A DNA stretch of 64,000 nucleotides from Kordiimonas gwangyangensis DSM 19435 = JCM 12864 (GTDB lineage: Bacteria > Pseudomonadota > Alphaproteobacteria > Sphingomonadales > Kordiimonadaceae): positions 670,893 through 734,892 of the forward strand of contig NZ_AQXF01000001.1 of NCBI RefSeq assembly GCF_000375545.1. The letters run 5' to 3'. The notes beneath the pieces are model-generated. The model saw only the letters and a program-made list of their open reading frames with translations. It made no database searches and was not told where the DNA came from. The first letter of the stretch is position 1. Every line of letters begins with the position of its first letter. Shown here one piece after another: positions 53,413-61,688 of this stretch. The position numbers and the translations under genes were made by a program.

Positions 53413-54840
53413 TTACGCGGCAACAGTTGCGCGTTCGCGCAGGTAGGTTTTGATCTGGTCGGCGGCGTCGCGGCCATCGCGGATGGCCCAAACAACAAGT
53501 GACGCACCGCGAACGATATCGCCTGCGGCAAACACACCATCCAGATTGCTCATCATGGTTTTATGGTCGACCGTGACCGTGCCCCAGCGTGTGACCCGAA
53601 GTTCGGGCGCACCAAAGAGGGCGGGCAGGTCCTCAGGCTCAAACCCGAGCGCGAGAATCGCAAGCTCACAGTCAAGCGTGAAGGACGAGTTCGGCACGGG
53701 CTCCGGCGCTTGGCGCCCAGTGGCGTCAGGTGCGCCGAGGCGCATCTCGTAAGCGCGCACGCCTTCAACTTCCTTGTCGCCAAGGAAAGCTTCAGGCCCC
53801 GAGAGCCAGACAAATTCAACGCCTTCTTCCTCGGCGTTCTGCACTTCCCGCACAGAACCGGGCATGTTGGCCCGGTCACGGCGATAAAGGCATTTGACCG
53901 ACTTGGCGCCTTGCCGCACAGCGGTACGCACACAGTCCATCGCGGTATCACCGCCGCCGATAACGACAACATTCTTGCCATTGGCGTCGAGGGCACCGCT
54001 TTCAAACTCCGGCACCTTGTCACCAAGGCCCTTGCGGTTGGAGGCGATCAGGTAATCGAGCGCTTCGCGGATGCCGCCAAGACCAACACCCGGCACCTTG
54101 AGGCCGCGGGCGCGGTAAACACCGGTCGCGATCAGGATAGCGTCATGTTTTTCGCGCAGTTCCGACAGGCCTTCTTTGTCGCCCACTTCAAAGTCAAGGT
54201 GGAAGGTGATGCCCGATTGCTCAAGCCGACCGGTGCGGCGACCCACAACGTCCTTCTCGAGCTTGAAGCCGGGGATGCCATATATAAGGAGGCCGCCAGC
54301 ACGATCGTGCCGATCATAGATATGAACCTGATAGCCTGCTTTCCGCAGCTCTTCGGCGGCTGCGAGGCCAGCAGGACCCGCGCCAATGATGCCAACACTC
54401 TGGTCAAGTTCGCGGCGCGGGGTGATGGGTTTCACCCAGCCATTATCCCAAGCGTTATCGGTAATAAATTTCTCAACACTGCCGATGGTGACCGAATCGA
54501 AATCCTTCTCGATCACACAGTTGCCTTCACACAAGCGGTCCTGCGGGCAGATGCGGCCACAGATTTCCGGCATATTGTTGGTGGCGGAGGAGATTTCATA
54601 CGCCTCCTGCAAGCGGCCTTCAGCCGTGAGGCGCAGCCAGTCGGGGATATTGTTCCCTAGCGGGCAGTGAATCTGGCAGAAAGGCACACCGCACTGGCTG
54701 CAGCGGCTGGATTGTTCCTTGGCGCCGTCGATATTGTAGCGCGCATAAACTTCCGAAAAGTCCTGCTTGCGCTCTTCCGCTTTGCGCTTGTCCGGCATTT
54801 TCTGGTCGATCGAAACAAATTTGAGCAGATCGTCGGCCAT
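53413..54840 (-). CDS. gltD: Glutamate synthase small (beta) subunit
   Basis: 475 residues. Two N-terminal 4Fe-4S clusters use CSQCGVPFCQIHCP and CGRICPQDRLCEGNC. FAD binding follows at VGIIGAGPAGLAAAEEL (about 148) and NADPH binding at VVVIGGGDTAMDC (about 290). The subunit oxidises NADPH and passes electrons to GltB. It is the first gene of the gltD-gltB operon; the 426-bp gap upstream (54841-55266) should contain its promoter but also holds other signals. Confidence 0.97.
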   Translation of the reverse strand: MADDLLKFVSIDQKMPDKRKAEERKQDFSEVYARYNIDGAKEQSSRCSQCGVPFCQIHCPLGNNIPDWLRLTAEGRLQEAYEISSATNNMPEICGRICPQDRLCEGNCVIEKDFDSVTIGSVEKFITDNAWDNGWVKPITPRRELDQSVGIIGAGPAGLAAAEELRKAGYQVHIYDRHDRAGGLLIYGIPGFKLEKDVVGRRTGRLEQSGITFHLDFEVGDKEGLSELREKHDAILIATGVYRARGLKVPGVGLGGIREALDYLIASNRKGLGDKVPEFESGALDANGKNVVVIGGGDTAMDCVRTAVRQGAKSVKCLYRRDRANMPGSVREVQNAEEEGVEFVWLSGPEAFLGDKEVEGVRAYEMRLGAPDATGRQAPEPVPNSSFTLDCELAILALGFEPEDLPALFGAPELRVTRWGTVTVDHKTMMSNLDGVFAAGDIVRGASLVVWAIRDGRDAADQIKTYLRERATVAA

Positions 54841-54915
54841 AGGGCACCCTTCTCAGTCTGACAGTTGAAGCCCGCAGGCGAAGGCCTGCAAGCCGTATTT
54901 TATTGGCCCGGAGCG

Positions 54916-55098
54916 ATGGACAGCGTTCTCAAACGCAGTAGCGTGACGGTCCCGAAAGATCATGGTGAGCCAGTTTGGCTCCAGTCTTTGTCGGGGCGTG
55001 CAAGTTACTCTGTGTCGCCGAGAAATTTTGCTGTCCGCGATTCCGATGCCGCGCATTATAAATTCAAAAATACCAAATTTCACGCAAAAAATGCATAA
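54916..55098 (+). CDS. Possible 60-residue protein followed by a terminator
   Basis: The frame from ATG 54916 (MDSVLKRSSV...) encodes a basic 60-residue peptide, and its stop TAA (55096-55098) coincides with the start of a terminator-like hairpin at 55097. The ribosome site (GGAG two bases away) is poorly spaced and composition is not distinctive. It lies in the gltD-uppP gap on the opposite strand to gltD. It may equally be the antisense side of the gltD leader or a small RNA. Confidence 0.28.
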   Translation: MDSVLKRSSVTVPKDHGEPVWLQSLSGRASYSVSPRNFAVRDSDAAHYKFKNTKFHAKNA

Positions 55099-55126
55099 TA
55101 GGTAACATATACTGACCTATTTTTTG
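55097..55126 (+). terminator. Rho-independent terminator-like hairpin with no clear upstream gene
   Basis: AATAGGT (55097-55103) pairs with ACCTATT (55115-55121), then TTTTG. On the plus strand nothing solid precedes it apart from the doubtful 60-residue frame. Confidence 0.5.
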
Positions 55127-55174
55127 TAAGCCACTTAAATTTAACGATTCTTTTCGGGGCGTTCCAGCGTTTTT

Positions 55175-55193
55175 TAGTACCATTATTGTACTA
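55175..55193. promoter_or_regulatory. Inverted repeat TAGTAC-N7-GTACTA upstream of uppP
   Basis: A perfect 6-bp inverted repeat around CATTATT, 74 bp before the uppP GTG and overlapping TATATA (55192-55197), which resembles a -10 box. It is a possible operator. Confidence 0.35.
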
Positions 55194-55266
55194 TATAGGC
55201 TATCGCCCCCAAAATGCGGACTTGTTATAAGGGCTATGCGATATTTTCTTGGGGAGGGACCGGCCT

Positions 55267-56097
55267 GTGACGGCACTGCATCTTTTCATCCTGGCGATTG
55301 TTCAGGGTATTACCGAATTCCTGCCCATCAGCTCCAGTGGCCATTTGGTATTGATCCCGGTTCTCACCGGCTGGACCGATCAGGGGCTGATGATGGATGT
55401 CTCGGTGCATGTGGGCACACTTGTGGCCGTTCTGGTTTATTTCCGGGACGATACCAAGGGCCTGTTCCTCGCCGGCCTTGGCAGCATTGGCATCGCCCCC
55501 GCCCGCCGCGCGATAGAAGGCACCATCTACGGCAAGCTATTCTGGGCCATTGTCATCGCGACCATCCCCGCTGTCATCGTCGGTTTCATGCTGAAGGTGA
55601 CCGGCACTGTAGACCTCATGCGCGGCGCGGCCGTGATCGCCACCACATCCATCGTGTTTGGCCTTCTGCTCTATTGGGCGGACCGCGTGGGCGCGACGGA
55701 AAAGTCGCTTGAACGTATGGCAATCAAACCAGCACTGATTATCGGGCTCGCACAGATGCTTGCGCTCATCCCCGGCACCAGCCGTTCGGGCATTACCATG
55801 ACTGCGGCGCGCTACCTTGGTTTCAACCGGCAGGACAGTGCGCGTTTCTCGCTCCTCCTGTCGATCCCGACCATCATTGGTGCGGCCGTTCTCCTTGGCA
55901 AAGATGTGGCCACGAGCGGTGACAGCATCGTCTGGGCGGAGGCTGGCATCGCGGCGGGCCTGTCGTGCCTCGCGGCCCTTGCCGCCATCCACTTCCTTAT
56001 GAAATGGCTCGCGCACGCCAGCATGGCCATCTTTGTGATTTACCGCGTGGCGCTCGGCCTTTTCCTGTTCGCGCTCATCGCGGCAGGCACCATCTGA
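55267..56097 (+). CDS. uppP: Undecaprenyl-diphosphatase UppP (BacA)
   Basis: 276 residues from the GTG at 55267, preceded by GGGGAGGGA, which fixes the start. It is an integral membrane protein with about eight helices. The two active-site segments are ITEFLPISSSGHLVL (Glu and Ser/His, about residues 16-30) and PGTSRSGITMTA (about 166-177). It recycles the lipid carrier by removing a phosphate from undecaprenyl diphosphate during peptidoglycan and O-antigen synthesis. No truncation. Confidence 0.96.
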   Translation: MTALHLFILAIVQGITEFLPISSSGHLVLIPVLTGWTDQGLMMDVSVHVGTLVAVLVYFRDDTKGLFLAGLGSIGIAPARRAIEGTIYGKLFWAIVIATIPAVIVGFMLKVTGTVDLMRGAAVIATTSIVFGLLLYWADRVGATEKSLERMAIKPALIIGLAQMLALIPGTSRSGITMTAARYLGFNRQDSARFSLLLSIPTIIGAAVLLGKDVATSGDSIVWAEAGIAAGLSCLAALAAIHFLMKWLAHASMAIFVIYRVALGLFLFALIAAGTI

Positions 56098-56168
56098 ATT
56101 CACTTGCTGTTCATGAGGGCCGCGCTACTCTTCCCCATCGCAATGTTTCTTCGGTGGGGAACACTATC

Positions 56169-56732
56169 TTGAAAAAACTGATTTCACTTGCCGCCGCTGG
56201 CTGGCTTATTGCGGGTACGCCTTTTTCTGCGGCCGCACAGCCATATACGGTCTCCGACACGCGGCTCGCCATCACGGCAACATTCCCGGACACGCCCGAC
56301 TACACAGCCACAGAGGCCTGCCCGGACGTGCCCGAGTGCAAGTTTACCGGCTGGGACTTTACCGAATACGGCACGGGGCAAAATTTCTGCACCTTCAACC
56401 TGACCGTGGCCGAGTTTTTTGGCGGTGATGGGCGCGTTTTCACCAATCCCGAGAAGGCGGTTGAGTGGGCGCTCCTCCAGAGCTATAGCGCCGACGACGA
56501 AATTCTGAGCGATGTAAGCATTTCAAACGAGGGTATCAAGGGGCGCGAGATGCTGGTGCGCCTGACGGCCGACAGCTTCGGATCGGTCAGCCACCAGCGC
56601 AGCTATATCAAGGTGCTGGTGCGCGCGAACTTGATATACGCCGCGACTGCCCGCTGCGATGAGCGCGTGGACAGCAAAATCCAGCGCGGCTTCATCGCGT
56701 CAGTGCAGCCACTTTACCTCAAGCGTCCTTGA
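56169..56732 (+). CDS. Secreted protein, function unknown
   Basis: 187 residues from a TTG at 56169, chosen because GGTGGGG lies about 9 bp upstream; a GTG at 56154 is in frame too. A Sec signal (residues about 1-24, ending SAAAQ) is followed by a small domain with cysteines at TEACPDVPECKF (about 43-54), FCTFNL and a late ARCDER, which could form disulfides. The family is not recognised. Its last 14 bases overlap the convergent NDUFA9-like gene. Confidence 0.65.
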   Translation: MKKLISLAAAGWLIAGTPFSAAAQPYTVSDTRLAITATFPDTPDYTATEACPDVPECKFTGWDFTEYGTGQNFCTFNLTVAEFFGGDGRVFTNPEKAVEWALLQSYSADDEILSDVSISNEGIKGREMLVRLTADSFGSVSHQRSYIKVLVRANLIYAATARCDERVDSKIQRGFIASVQPLYLKRP

Positions 56733-57660
56733 ATTGGCCGTGGCGACGGTGATGCTCCATATAAAGGGGCAGCACCGCGCTGATACGTGTGGGCGTGATA
56801 CCGAGGTCTTTCATGCCCTTGGCACCTTCCGGCACGATGTTATCTGTGCCAAGAAGCTTGACCTGATCGCGTGTGAGCGGCGGGTTCGGCAGGAGACCCA
56901 GGAATGTTGCTTTCATCATCGCGAGGCCCATGGGCACATTGAACATGGGCCGGCGCACGCCGGTATAGTCCATCATCTCATCCAGAAGCGCGCGCAGGGT
57001 TTTCACCTGCGGGCCACCGAGCGAGAAGGTCTGGCCTTCTACCCCTTTGCCGCCCAGGCTCACGCGTACGATAGCCTCGGCCACGTCCCGCACATAGACA
57101 GGCTGGAACTTCGTATTCAGCCCCGGGAATGGCAGAAACGGCAGCTTGGCCGCGAGTGAGGCAAAGCGGTTATAGAAACCGTCTTCCGGGCCAAAAACCA
57201 CACTCGGGCGCAGGATTGTGGCAGTTGGGAACGCCTCCAACACGGCTGCTTCACCGGCGGCCTTGCTGCGGGCATACACAGACGGCGAACTCGCATCGGC
57301 GCCAAGCGCTGACATCTGTACGAAAGTCTTCACGCCGGCCTCGGCGGCGAGCCTTGCCGCCATGCCTGCCCCCTCGTTTTGGACCGCATCAAAGGTTTGG
57401 CCGCCACTTTCATAAAGCACGCCCACAAGGTTGATCACACAGTCCGCATCCTTGACCACGCGCTTGAGGGAAGCCTCATTTTTGATATTGGTCGCCAGAA
57501 TCTCGATCTGGCCCAAGTCACCAAGGGGTTTGAGGAACTGCGCCTCATGGGGACGCCTGACCCCCACGCGAATCACATCGCCGCGCGCCGCCAGCTTCTC
57601 CACCACATAGCGCCCGATGAAGCCTGAGCCTCCAATCACTGTCACATGCCGGGATTTCAT
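56719..57660 (-). CDS. NDUFA9-like NAD(P)-binding short-chain dehydrogenase/epimerase family protein
   Basis: 313 residues. The Rossmann nucleotide loop is GGSGFIGRYV (about residues 10-19) at the very N-terminus. The extended SDR pattern continues with NLVGVLYESGGQTFDAVQ and YARSKAAGE, giving a YxxxK-like site. This family includes the complex I accessory subunit NDUFA9; alphaproteobacterial homologues are often linked to uppP. It may act on a lipid or serve in respiratory complex assembly. The bacterial role is inferred only. Confidence 0.82.
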   Translation of the reverse strand: MKSRHVTVIGGSGFIGRYVVEKLAARGDVIRVGVRRPHEAQFLKPLGDLGQIEILATNIKNEASLKRVVKDADCVINLVGVLYESGGQTFDAVQNEGAGMAARLAAEAGVKTFVQMSALGADASSPSVYARSKAAGEAAVLEAFPTATILRPSVVFGPEDGFYNRFASLAAKLPFLPFPGLNTKFQPVYVRDVAEAIVRVSLGGKGVEGQTFSLGGPQVKTLRALLDEMMDYTGVRRPMFNVPMGLAMMKATFLGLLPNPPLTRDQVKLLGTDNIVPEGAKGMKDLGITPTRISAVLPLYMEHHRRHGQFKDA

Positions 57661-57810
57661 ACTGTAACCTCCTGTGCCGGGTAGAAGTTTTTTTCGCCAT
57701 TCAGTCTAAACCCACACGAAAAATGTGGCAATTCTGCATACGCGCGAACACTGGGACCAGATGACGCGGCAAAATTATGAGGCTCATGATGCTTTTTTGA
57801 ATGTGAGCGC

Positions 57811-57839
57811 TTGACAGCCACCCCCCGCCCGCGCTAAAT
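57811..57839 (+). promoter_or_regulatory. Sigma-70 promoter of tRNA-Leu
   Basis: TTGACA at 57811-57816 (perfect -35) and CTAAAT at 57834-57839 are 17 bp apart, 22 bp before the tRNA start. The downstream GC-rich segment fits a stringently controlled stable-RNA promoter. Confidence 0.62.
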
Positions 57840-57861
57840 CCCGCCGACCAATTTACTGCGT

Positions 57862-57948
57862 GCCCAGATGGCGGAATTGGTAGACGCGCTAGCTTCAGGT
57901 GCTAGTGTCCGTATGGACGTGGAGGTTCGAGTCCTCTTCTGGGCACCA
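57862..57948 (+). tRNA. tRNA-Leu (anticodon CAG)
   Basis: A class II tRNA with acceptor GCCCAGA pairing with TCTGGGC and an encoded CCA at 57946-57948. The anticodon stem CTAGC/GCTAG encloses TTCAGGT with anticodon CAG, reading CUG. The variable arm TGTCCGTATGGACG forms a short stem, and the T arm has GGTTCGAGTCC. It is followed by its own terminator. Confidence 0.96.
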
Positions 57949-57951
57949 TTC

Positions 57952-57983
57952 AAAACCCGCCTTTCAGGCGGGTTTTTGCTTTT
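57952..57983 (+). terminator. Rho-independent terminator of tRNA-Leu
   Basis: Stem AAAACCCGCC/GGCGGGTTTT with loop TTTCA, then TTGCTTTTT. It begins 4 bases after the CCA end. Confidence 0.92.
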
Positions 57984-58043
57984 TGGCCCATCCATTAAAG
58001 CCGTGCATTTGACAGCGAGGCGCTGCTGCAGCATAGAAACCCC

Positions 58044-58397
58044 ATGCAGATATTCGAAGGCATAATAACAGACCGAGGATCGAAATACGCGGTTTCGGGC
58101 GGCGAGTGCCATACCCCCGACGACGCCAAGGCGTTTATCAAGGAGCTTTGCCGCAAAAAGAAGTTCGCCAAGGCGACCCATAATACATGGGCCTTCCTTG
58201 CAGACGATGAACCGGTGAAAAACGATGACGGTGAAAGCGGCGCGGGCATGGTGATCGTGCGCATGCTGGAGCGCGAAGATATCCGCAATCATATCGTTGT
58301 GGTCACGCGCTGGTATGGCGGCAAACATCTGGGCGGTGACCGCTTCCGCCATGTGCAGGACGCAGTGCGCTACTATATTGACCACGCGCTTAAATAA
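58044..58397 (+). CDS. IMPACT/YigZ-family (UPF0029) protein
   Basis: 117 residues, only the N-terminal IMPACT domain; YigZ proteins are usually about 200 with a second domain. The family signature VTRWYGGKHLGGDRF (about residues 93-107) and the AFLADDEPVKNDDGESGAGM stretch are clear. The family is linked to translation regulation or RNA binding, without a defined reaction. Whether the short form is truncated or a natural single-domain version cannot be told here. The ArsR-type gene follows it on the same strand. Confidence 0.85.
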   Translation: MQIFEGIITDRGSKYAVSGGECHTPDDAKAFIKELCRKKKFAKATHNTWAFLADDEPVKNDDGESGAGMVIVRMLEREDIRNHIVVVTRWYGGKHLGGDRFRHVQDAVRYYIDHALK

Positions 58398-58431
58398 CCC
58401 TGTCAAAGCACTGGTTTTTCAAATAATATAA

Positions 58432-58451
58432 CCACCTGGATATATAGGTGG
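58432..58451. promoter_or_regulatory. Inverted repeat operator upstream of arsR-type gene
   Basis: CCACCT (58432-58437) and AGGTGG (58446-58451) form a perfect inverted repeat with an 8-bp AT-rich centre, ending 3 bases before the ATG at 58455. Its right arm is also the ribosome-binding site, so repressor binding would block both transcription and ribosome access. Confidence 0.65.
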
Positions 58452-58454
58452 ATC

Positions 58455-58799
58455 ATGGCCGAACCTGCGCTCAGTACCGTACTTTTTGCCCTCGCGGACC
58501 CCACGAGGCGCTCTATCCTCGCACGCCTGCGCGACGGGGACGCGACGGTCAGTGAACTGCTGGAGCCACTCAGCATTTCCCAGCCTGCGCTGTCCAAACA
58601 CCTCAAGGTGCTGGCGTCCGCGGGTCTTGTCACCACCAGCGCCGATGCGCAGCGCCGCCCGCGCAAACTGGAAGCGGCCCCCTTGGAGCTCGTCGCCGAA
58701 TGGCTTGAAGATTTCAGGCCCTTCTGGGAAGACAGCGCGCGCCGCAAGGTGGAGCTACAAACCCTGCTGACAGCCGACGAGTCGATCGAATGGGAATAA
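58455..58799 (+). CDS. ArsR-family winged-helix transcriptional regulator
   Basis: 114 residues. The helix-turn-helix ELLEPLSISQPALSKHLKVL (about residues 34-53) lies in an ArsR-type winged helix with N-terminal LFALADPTRRSILARL. The metal-binding Cys motif of metal sensors is absent, so it is probably a non-metal ArsR member of the type usually found beside START/SRPBCC genes; no such partner follows here. A palindrome overlapping its own start suggests autoregulation. Confidence 0.88.
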   Translation: MAEPALSTVLFALADPTRRSILARLRDGDATVSELLEPLSISQPALSKHLKVLASAGLVTTSADAQRRPRKLEAAPLELVAEWLEDFRPFWEDSARRKVELQTLLTADESIEWE

Positions 58800-58857
58800 A
58801 CGGTGGCGAAGCACCGAAACTGTCGACGGACCCTTTAAAACCAGCTAGTAGGCGCAC

Positions 58858-59973
58858 ATGAGCACATCTGACTTTGAAATATTCCTCGCCACCGTACCGG
58901 GCCTTGAGCGTCCGCTGCTTTCCGAAGTACAGGAAAAGGGCTTTGAAGGCGCGACTCCCACCCATGGCGGTGTGAGCTTTCGCGGCGGCTGGCCCGATGT
59001 ATGGCGCGCCAACCTTATGGTGCGCGGCGCGAGCCACGTGCTCGCCCGCCTCGGGGAGTTCCGTGCGCAACACCTGGCAAAGCTCGACAAGCGCGCGCAC
59101 AGTTTCCCCTGGTCCGACACCTTGCGCGGCGATATACCGGTGCGTGTTGAAGTCAGCTGCAAAAAGTCCCGCATCTATCACGACAAGGCCGCCGCTGAAC
59201 GCTTTGAGAAGGCAATTGCTGCCACCACCGGCGCAACCATTTCGTCGGATGCTGACTTGTGCATAAAGGTGCGCATTATCGATGACCTCTGCACCATCAG
59301 TGTCGATACTTCCGGTGACCCGCTTCACAAACGCGGGCACAAGGAAGCGGTCAACAAGGCGCCAATGCGCGAAAATCTGGCCGCGCTACTTTTAAGGGAA
59401 TGTGGTTACAGAGGCACCGAGCCAGTGATCGACCCCATGTGCGGATCCGGCACTTTTGTAATTGAAGCAGCAGAAATTGCGCATGGTCTTTATCCCGGCC
59501 GCAGCCGCCGCTTCGCGTTTGAAGACCTCAAAAGCTTTGAAGCAGACGCATGGCAGGCCATGAAAGCAGACACGAGCCCCCGCGAAAGCGACAAGGGTTT
59601 TTACGGTTTTGACCGTGATGCGGGCGCCATTACCATGTGCGTGGCAAACGCGGACCGCGCCAGCGTCGGCTCCCACACCCACTTCATACGCCAGGCCATC
59701 AGCGACCTCACGCCCCCTGAAGGGCCAACCGGCCTCATTATCGTCAATCCGCCCTATGGCGGCCGCATTGGCGACACCAAAAAATTGATGCCGCTTTATC
59801 AGGCTTTGGGGAACACACTGAATAGCCGCTTCAAGGGCTGGCGTGTCGGCATCGTCACCAACTCGGCTGACCTCGTGCGGGCGACCGGGCTTTCGTTCGT
59901 CAAGCGCACTACTGCTTTCTCACACGGCGGCATCCCGGTAAAACTCTATAAAACGCTGCCACTGCAGGGCTGA
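58858..59973 (+). CDS. THUMP-domain class I RNA methyltransferase (RlmL/RlmK N-terminal type)
   Basis: 371 residues. A THUMP domain (about 70-155) is followed by a Rossmann-type methyltransferase with DPMCGSGTFVIEAA (about 195-208) as the S-adenosylmethionine loop and the catalytic NPPYGGRIGD (about 295-304), which marks adenine- or guanine-N2 rRNA methylases like RlmL. It probably methylates 23S rRNA, but the exact nucleotide is not certain. The region is nearly co-directional with the ArsR-type gene but 58 bp away. Confidence 0.9.
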   Translation: MSTSDFEIFLATVPGLERPLLSEVQEKGFEGATPTHGGVSFRGGWPDVWRANLMVRGASHVLARLGEFRAQHLAKLDKRAHSFPWSDTLRGDIPVRVEVSCKKSRIYHDKAAAERFEKAIAATTGATISSDADLCIKVRIIDDLCTISVDTSGDPLHKRGHKEAVNKAPMRENLAALLLRECGYRGTEPVIDPMCGSGTFVIEAAEIAHGLYPGRSRRFAFEDLKSFEADAWQAMKADTSPRESDKGFYGFDRDAGAITMCVANADRASVGSHTHFIRQAISDLTPPEGPTGLIIVNPPYGGRIGDTKKLMPLYQALGNTLNSRFKGWRVGIVTNSADLVRATGLSFVKRTTAFSHGGIPVKLYKTLPLQG

Positions 59974-59982
59974 TAGGGTACC

Positions 59983-60774
59983 CTATTCGAAATAGACCAT
60001 GCACTGGCGCGATAGCGCCACCAGGTCGCCACCTTCGGTGAAGATGCGGCCGGACTGCTGGCTATAACCACCCGCGGCAGCCTCAAGGCTATAATCAAGA
60101 TAGAACCATCCCGGTTTCACGCTCTCGGGAGGGGTTACAAATTCAAGCGACCAGCTGAGCGAGCTTGCCATCACCGGCCTGTCATAGTGCGACATCATCA
60201 CGGGCGGCGGAATGTCCGCCACTGCAACCAGCGCTTCCATCGGCATGGCCGACATATCGTCCTTATGGCGCACCCATTTGCCAAGCCGCCGCGCCTTCTG
60301 GTTCGACATGGGAATGCCGCCACCGGTCCAGTGCACGTCGAAATGTTTGAGGAATGCAGGCAGCAGGCGCACAGCACTGTCCATGGGCGGCACACTGTCG
60401 CGCGCTTCTGGCGCAAACGGCAGTTCTGACGCGACAGCCTTGGTCTCGCGGTCAGTTCCAAATGCCGCCATCGCCTGCGCGCACACAGCGTCGCCGTCAT
60501 AAAGCCGCGCCGTTGCCTGCGTCACATTACGCCCTTCGCGCAGGAGCTCCGACTGAACCCGCACAGTACCGGCAGGCGCTGGCCCAATGAACGATACCAT
60601 AAGTGAGCGCAATGATTTGGGCGCCGAGAGCGTGTGCGTCATACCTCGCGCGAGAAGCGCCGCGACAAGGCCACCAAATACCGCGCGTCCTTGTGTCCAG
60701 CCCTCGGTCAGGTCTGCACGGGCGTCGATGCCGCCGATGTCATTCAGAATGTCGGCGAAATTTCGTTCCTGCAT
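59983..60774 (-). CDS. Acyl-CoA thioesterase-like (TesB/hot-dog) protein
   Basis: 263 residues from the ATG at 60772-60774; the longer frame upstream lacks protein-like sequence. It shows a double hot-dog layout: N-terminal WTQGRAVFGGLVAALLARG, then PAPAGTVRVQSELLREGRNV and a C-terminal SLSWSLEFVTPPES and QQSGRIFTEGGDLVALSRQ. This fits TesB-type acyl-CoA thioesterases that release fatty acids. Acyl-chain specificity cannot be told. It converges on the methyltransferase gene. Confidence 0.8.
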   Translation of the reverse strand: MQERNFADILNDIGGIDARADLTEGWTQGRAVFGGLVAALLARGMTHTLSAPKSLRSLMVSFIGPAPAGTVRVQSELLREGRNVTQATARLYDGDAVCAQAMAAFGTDRETKAVASELPFAPEARDSVPPMDSAVRLLPAFLKHFDVHWTGGGIPMSNQKARRLGKWVRHKDDMSAMPMEALVAVADIPPPVMMSHYDRPVMASSLSWSLEFVTPPESVKPGWFYLDYSLEAAAGGYSQQSGRIFTEGGDLVALSRQCMVYFE

Positions 60775-61061
60775 AATAACTCCTAAATACATTCGGGCGG
60801 GACCGCGTTTGCATGGATGTACCGCTACAGATAGACCCATGTCTGCACACGACAAGCATGCATTTCTGTATGACCCCCTTGCAGTGAAACATAGCCTGCA
60901 AAGTCCTCGCATATAGTCCTTTTTTCTGCCACAAGGGTCTTTATAATGGCCGCACCGCCTGTCAAATTCTGGCAGGTACCAACACGATGCCTTTGTGCAT
61001 GGGTTTACGGGCGGCCCGAATATGTGCAAGATCAACGGGTTAGAAAGTTTCAGGAGTATAT

Positions 61062-61673
61062 ATGGCCATCCATCTCTATGAGGGCGACCTGCCGGACGGG
61101 CTTGACCTTGGCTCTGTTGTGGCAATCGATAGCGAGACGATGGGCCTGAACCCGCACCGCGACCGGCTGTGCGTGGTGCAGCTTTCAAGCGGCGACGGCA
61201 ATGCGCACCTGGTGCGCTTCAGGAAGGGCGAATATAACGCGCCGAACCTGTGCCGCCTGCTTACCGACAAGAATGTGCTCAAGCTTTTCCACTTCGCGCG
61301 CTTTGACGTGGCTGTGATGAAGCAGTACCTGGGCGTCGACACCAGCCCGGTCTATTGCACCAAAATCGCTTCCAAGCTTGCACGCACCTATACGGATCGG
61401 CACGGCCTCAAGGACCTTGTGCGCGAACTGGCGGGTGTTGATCTCGACAAGCAACAGCAGTCCAGCGACTGGGGCGCTGATGAGATTACCTCCGCGCAGC
61501 AGGAATATGCCGCCTCGGACGTGCTATACCTTCATGCGTGCAAGGCGAAGCTCGACATGATGCTGGCTCGCGAAGGCCGGACCGAACTGGCCGCCGCCGC
61601 TTTTGCCTTCCTGCCAACACGGGCAGATCTCGACCTCAAGGGTTTTGAACCCATGGATATTTTTTCGCACTAA
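61062..61673 (+). CDS. rnd: Ribonuclease D-type 3'-5' exonuclease
   Basis: 203 residues from the ATG at 61062, preceded by AGGAG. The DEDDy exonuclease motifs are present: DSETMGLN (Asp and Glu), HFARFDVAVM (Asp) and YAASDVLYLH (Tyr and Asp). It lacks the C-terminal HRDC domains of E. coli RNase D, which is normal for the short alphaproteobacterial form. It probably processes tRNA or small RNA 3' ends. lptC begins 15 bp after the stop, so an operon is likely. Confidence 0.9.
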   Translation: MAIHLYEGDLPDGLDLGSVVAIDSETMGLNPHRDRLCVVQLSSGDGNAHLVRFRKGEYNAPNLCRLLTDKNVLKLFHFARFDVAVMKQYLGVDTSPVYCTKIASKLARTYTDRHGLKDLVRELAGVDLDKQQQSSDWGADEITSAQQEYAASDVLYLHACKAKLDMMLAREGRTELAAAAFAFLPTRADLDLKGFEPMDIFSH

Positions 61674-61688
61674 GGACCCCTGAACCGC

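Noticed and set aside
57862-57948. Integration site at tRNA-Leu
   Set aside because: No integrase, no duplicated 3' end and ordinary chromosomal genes on both sides.
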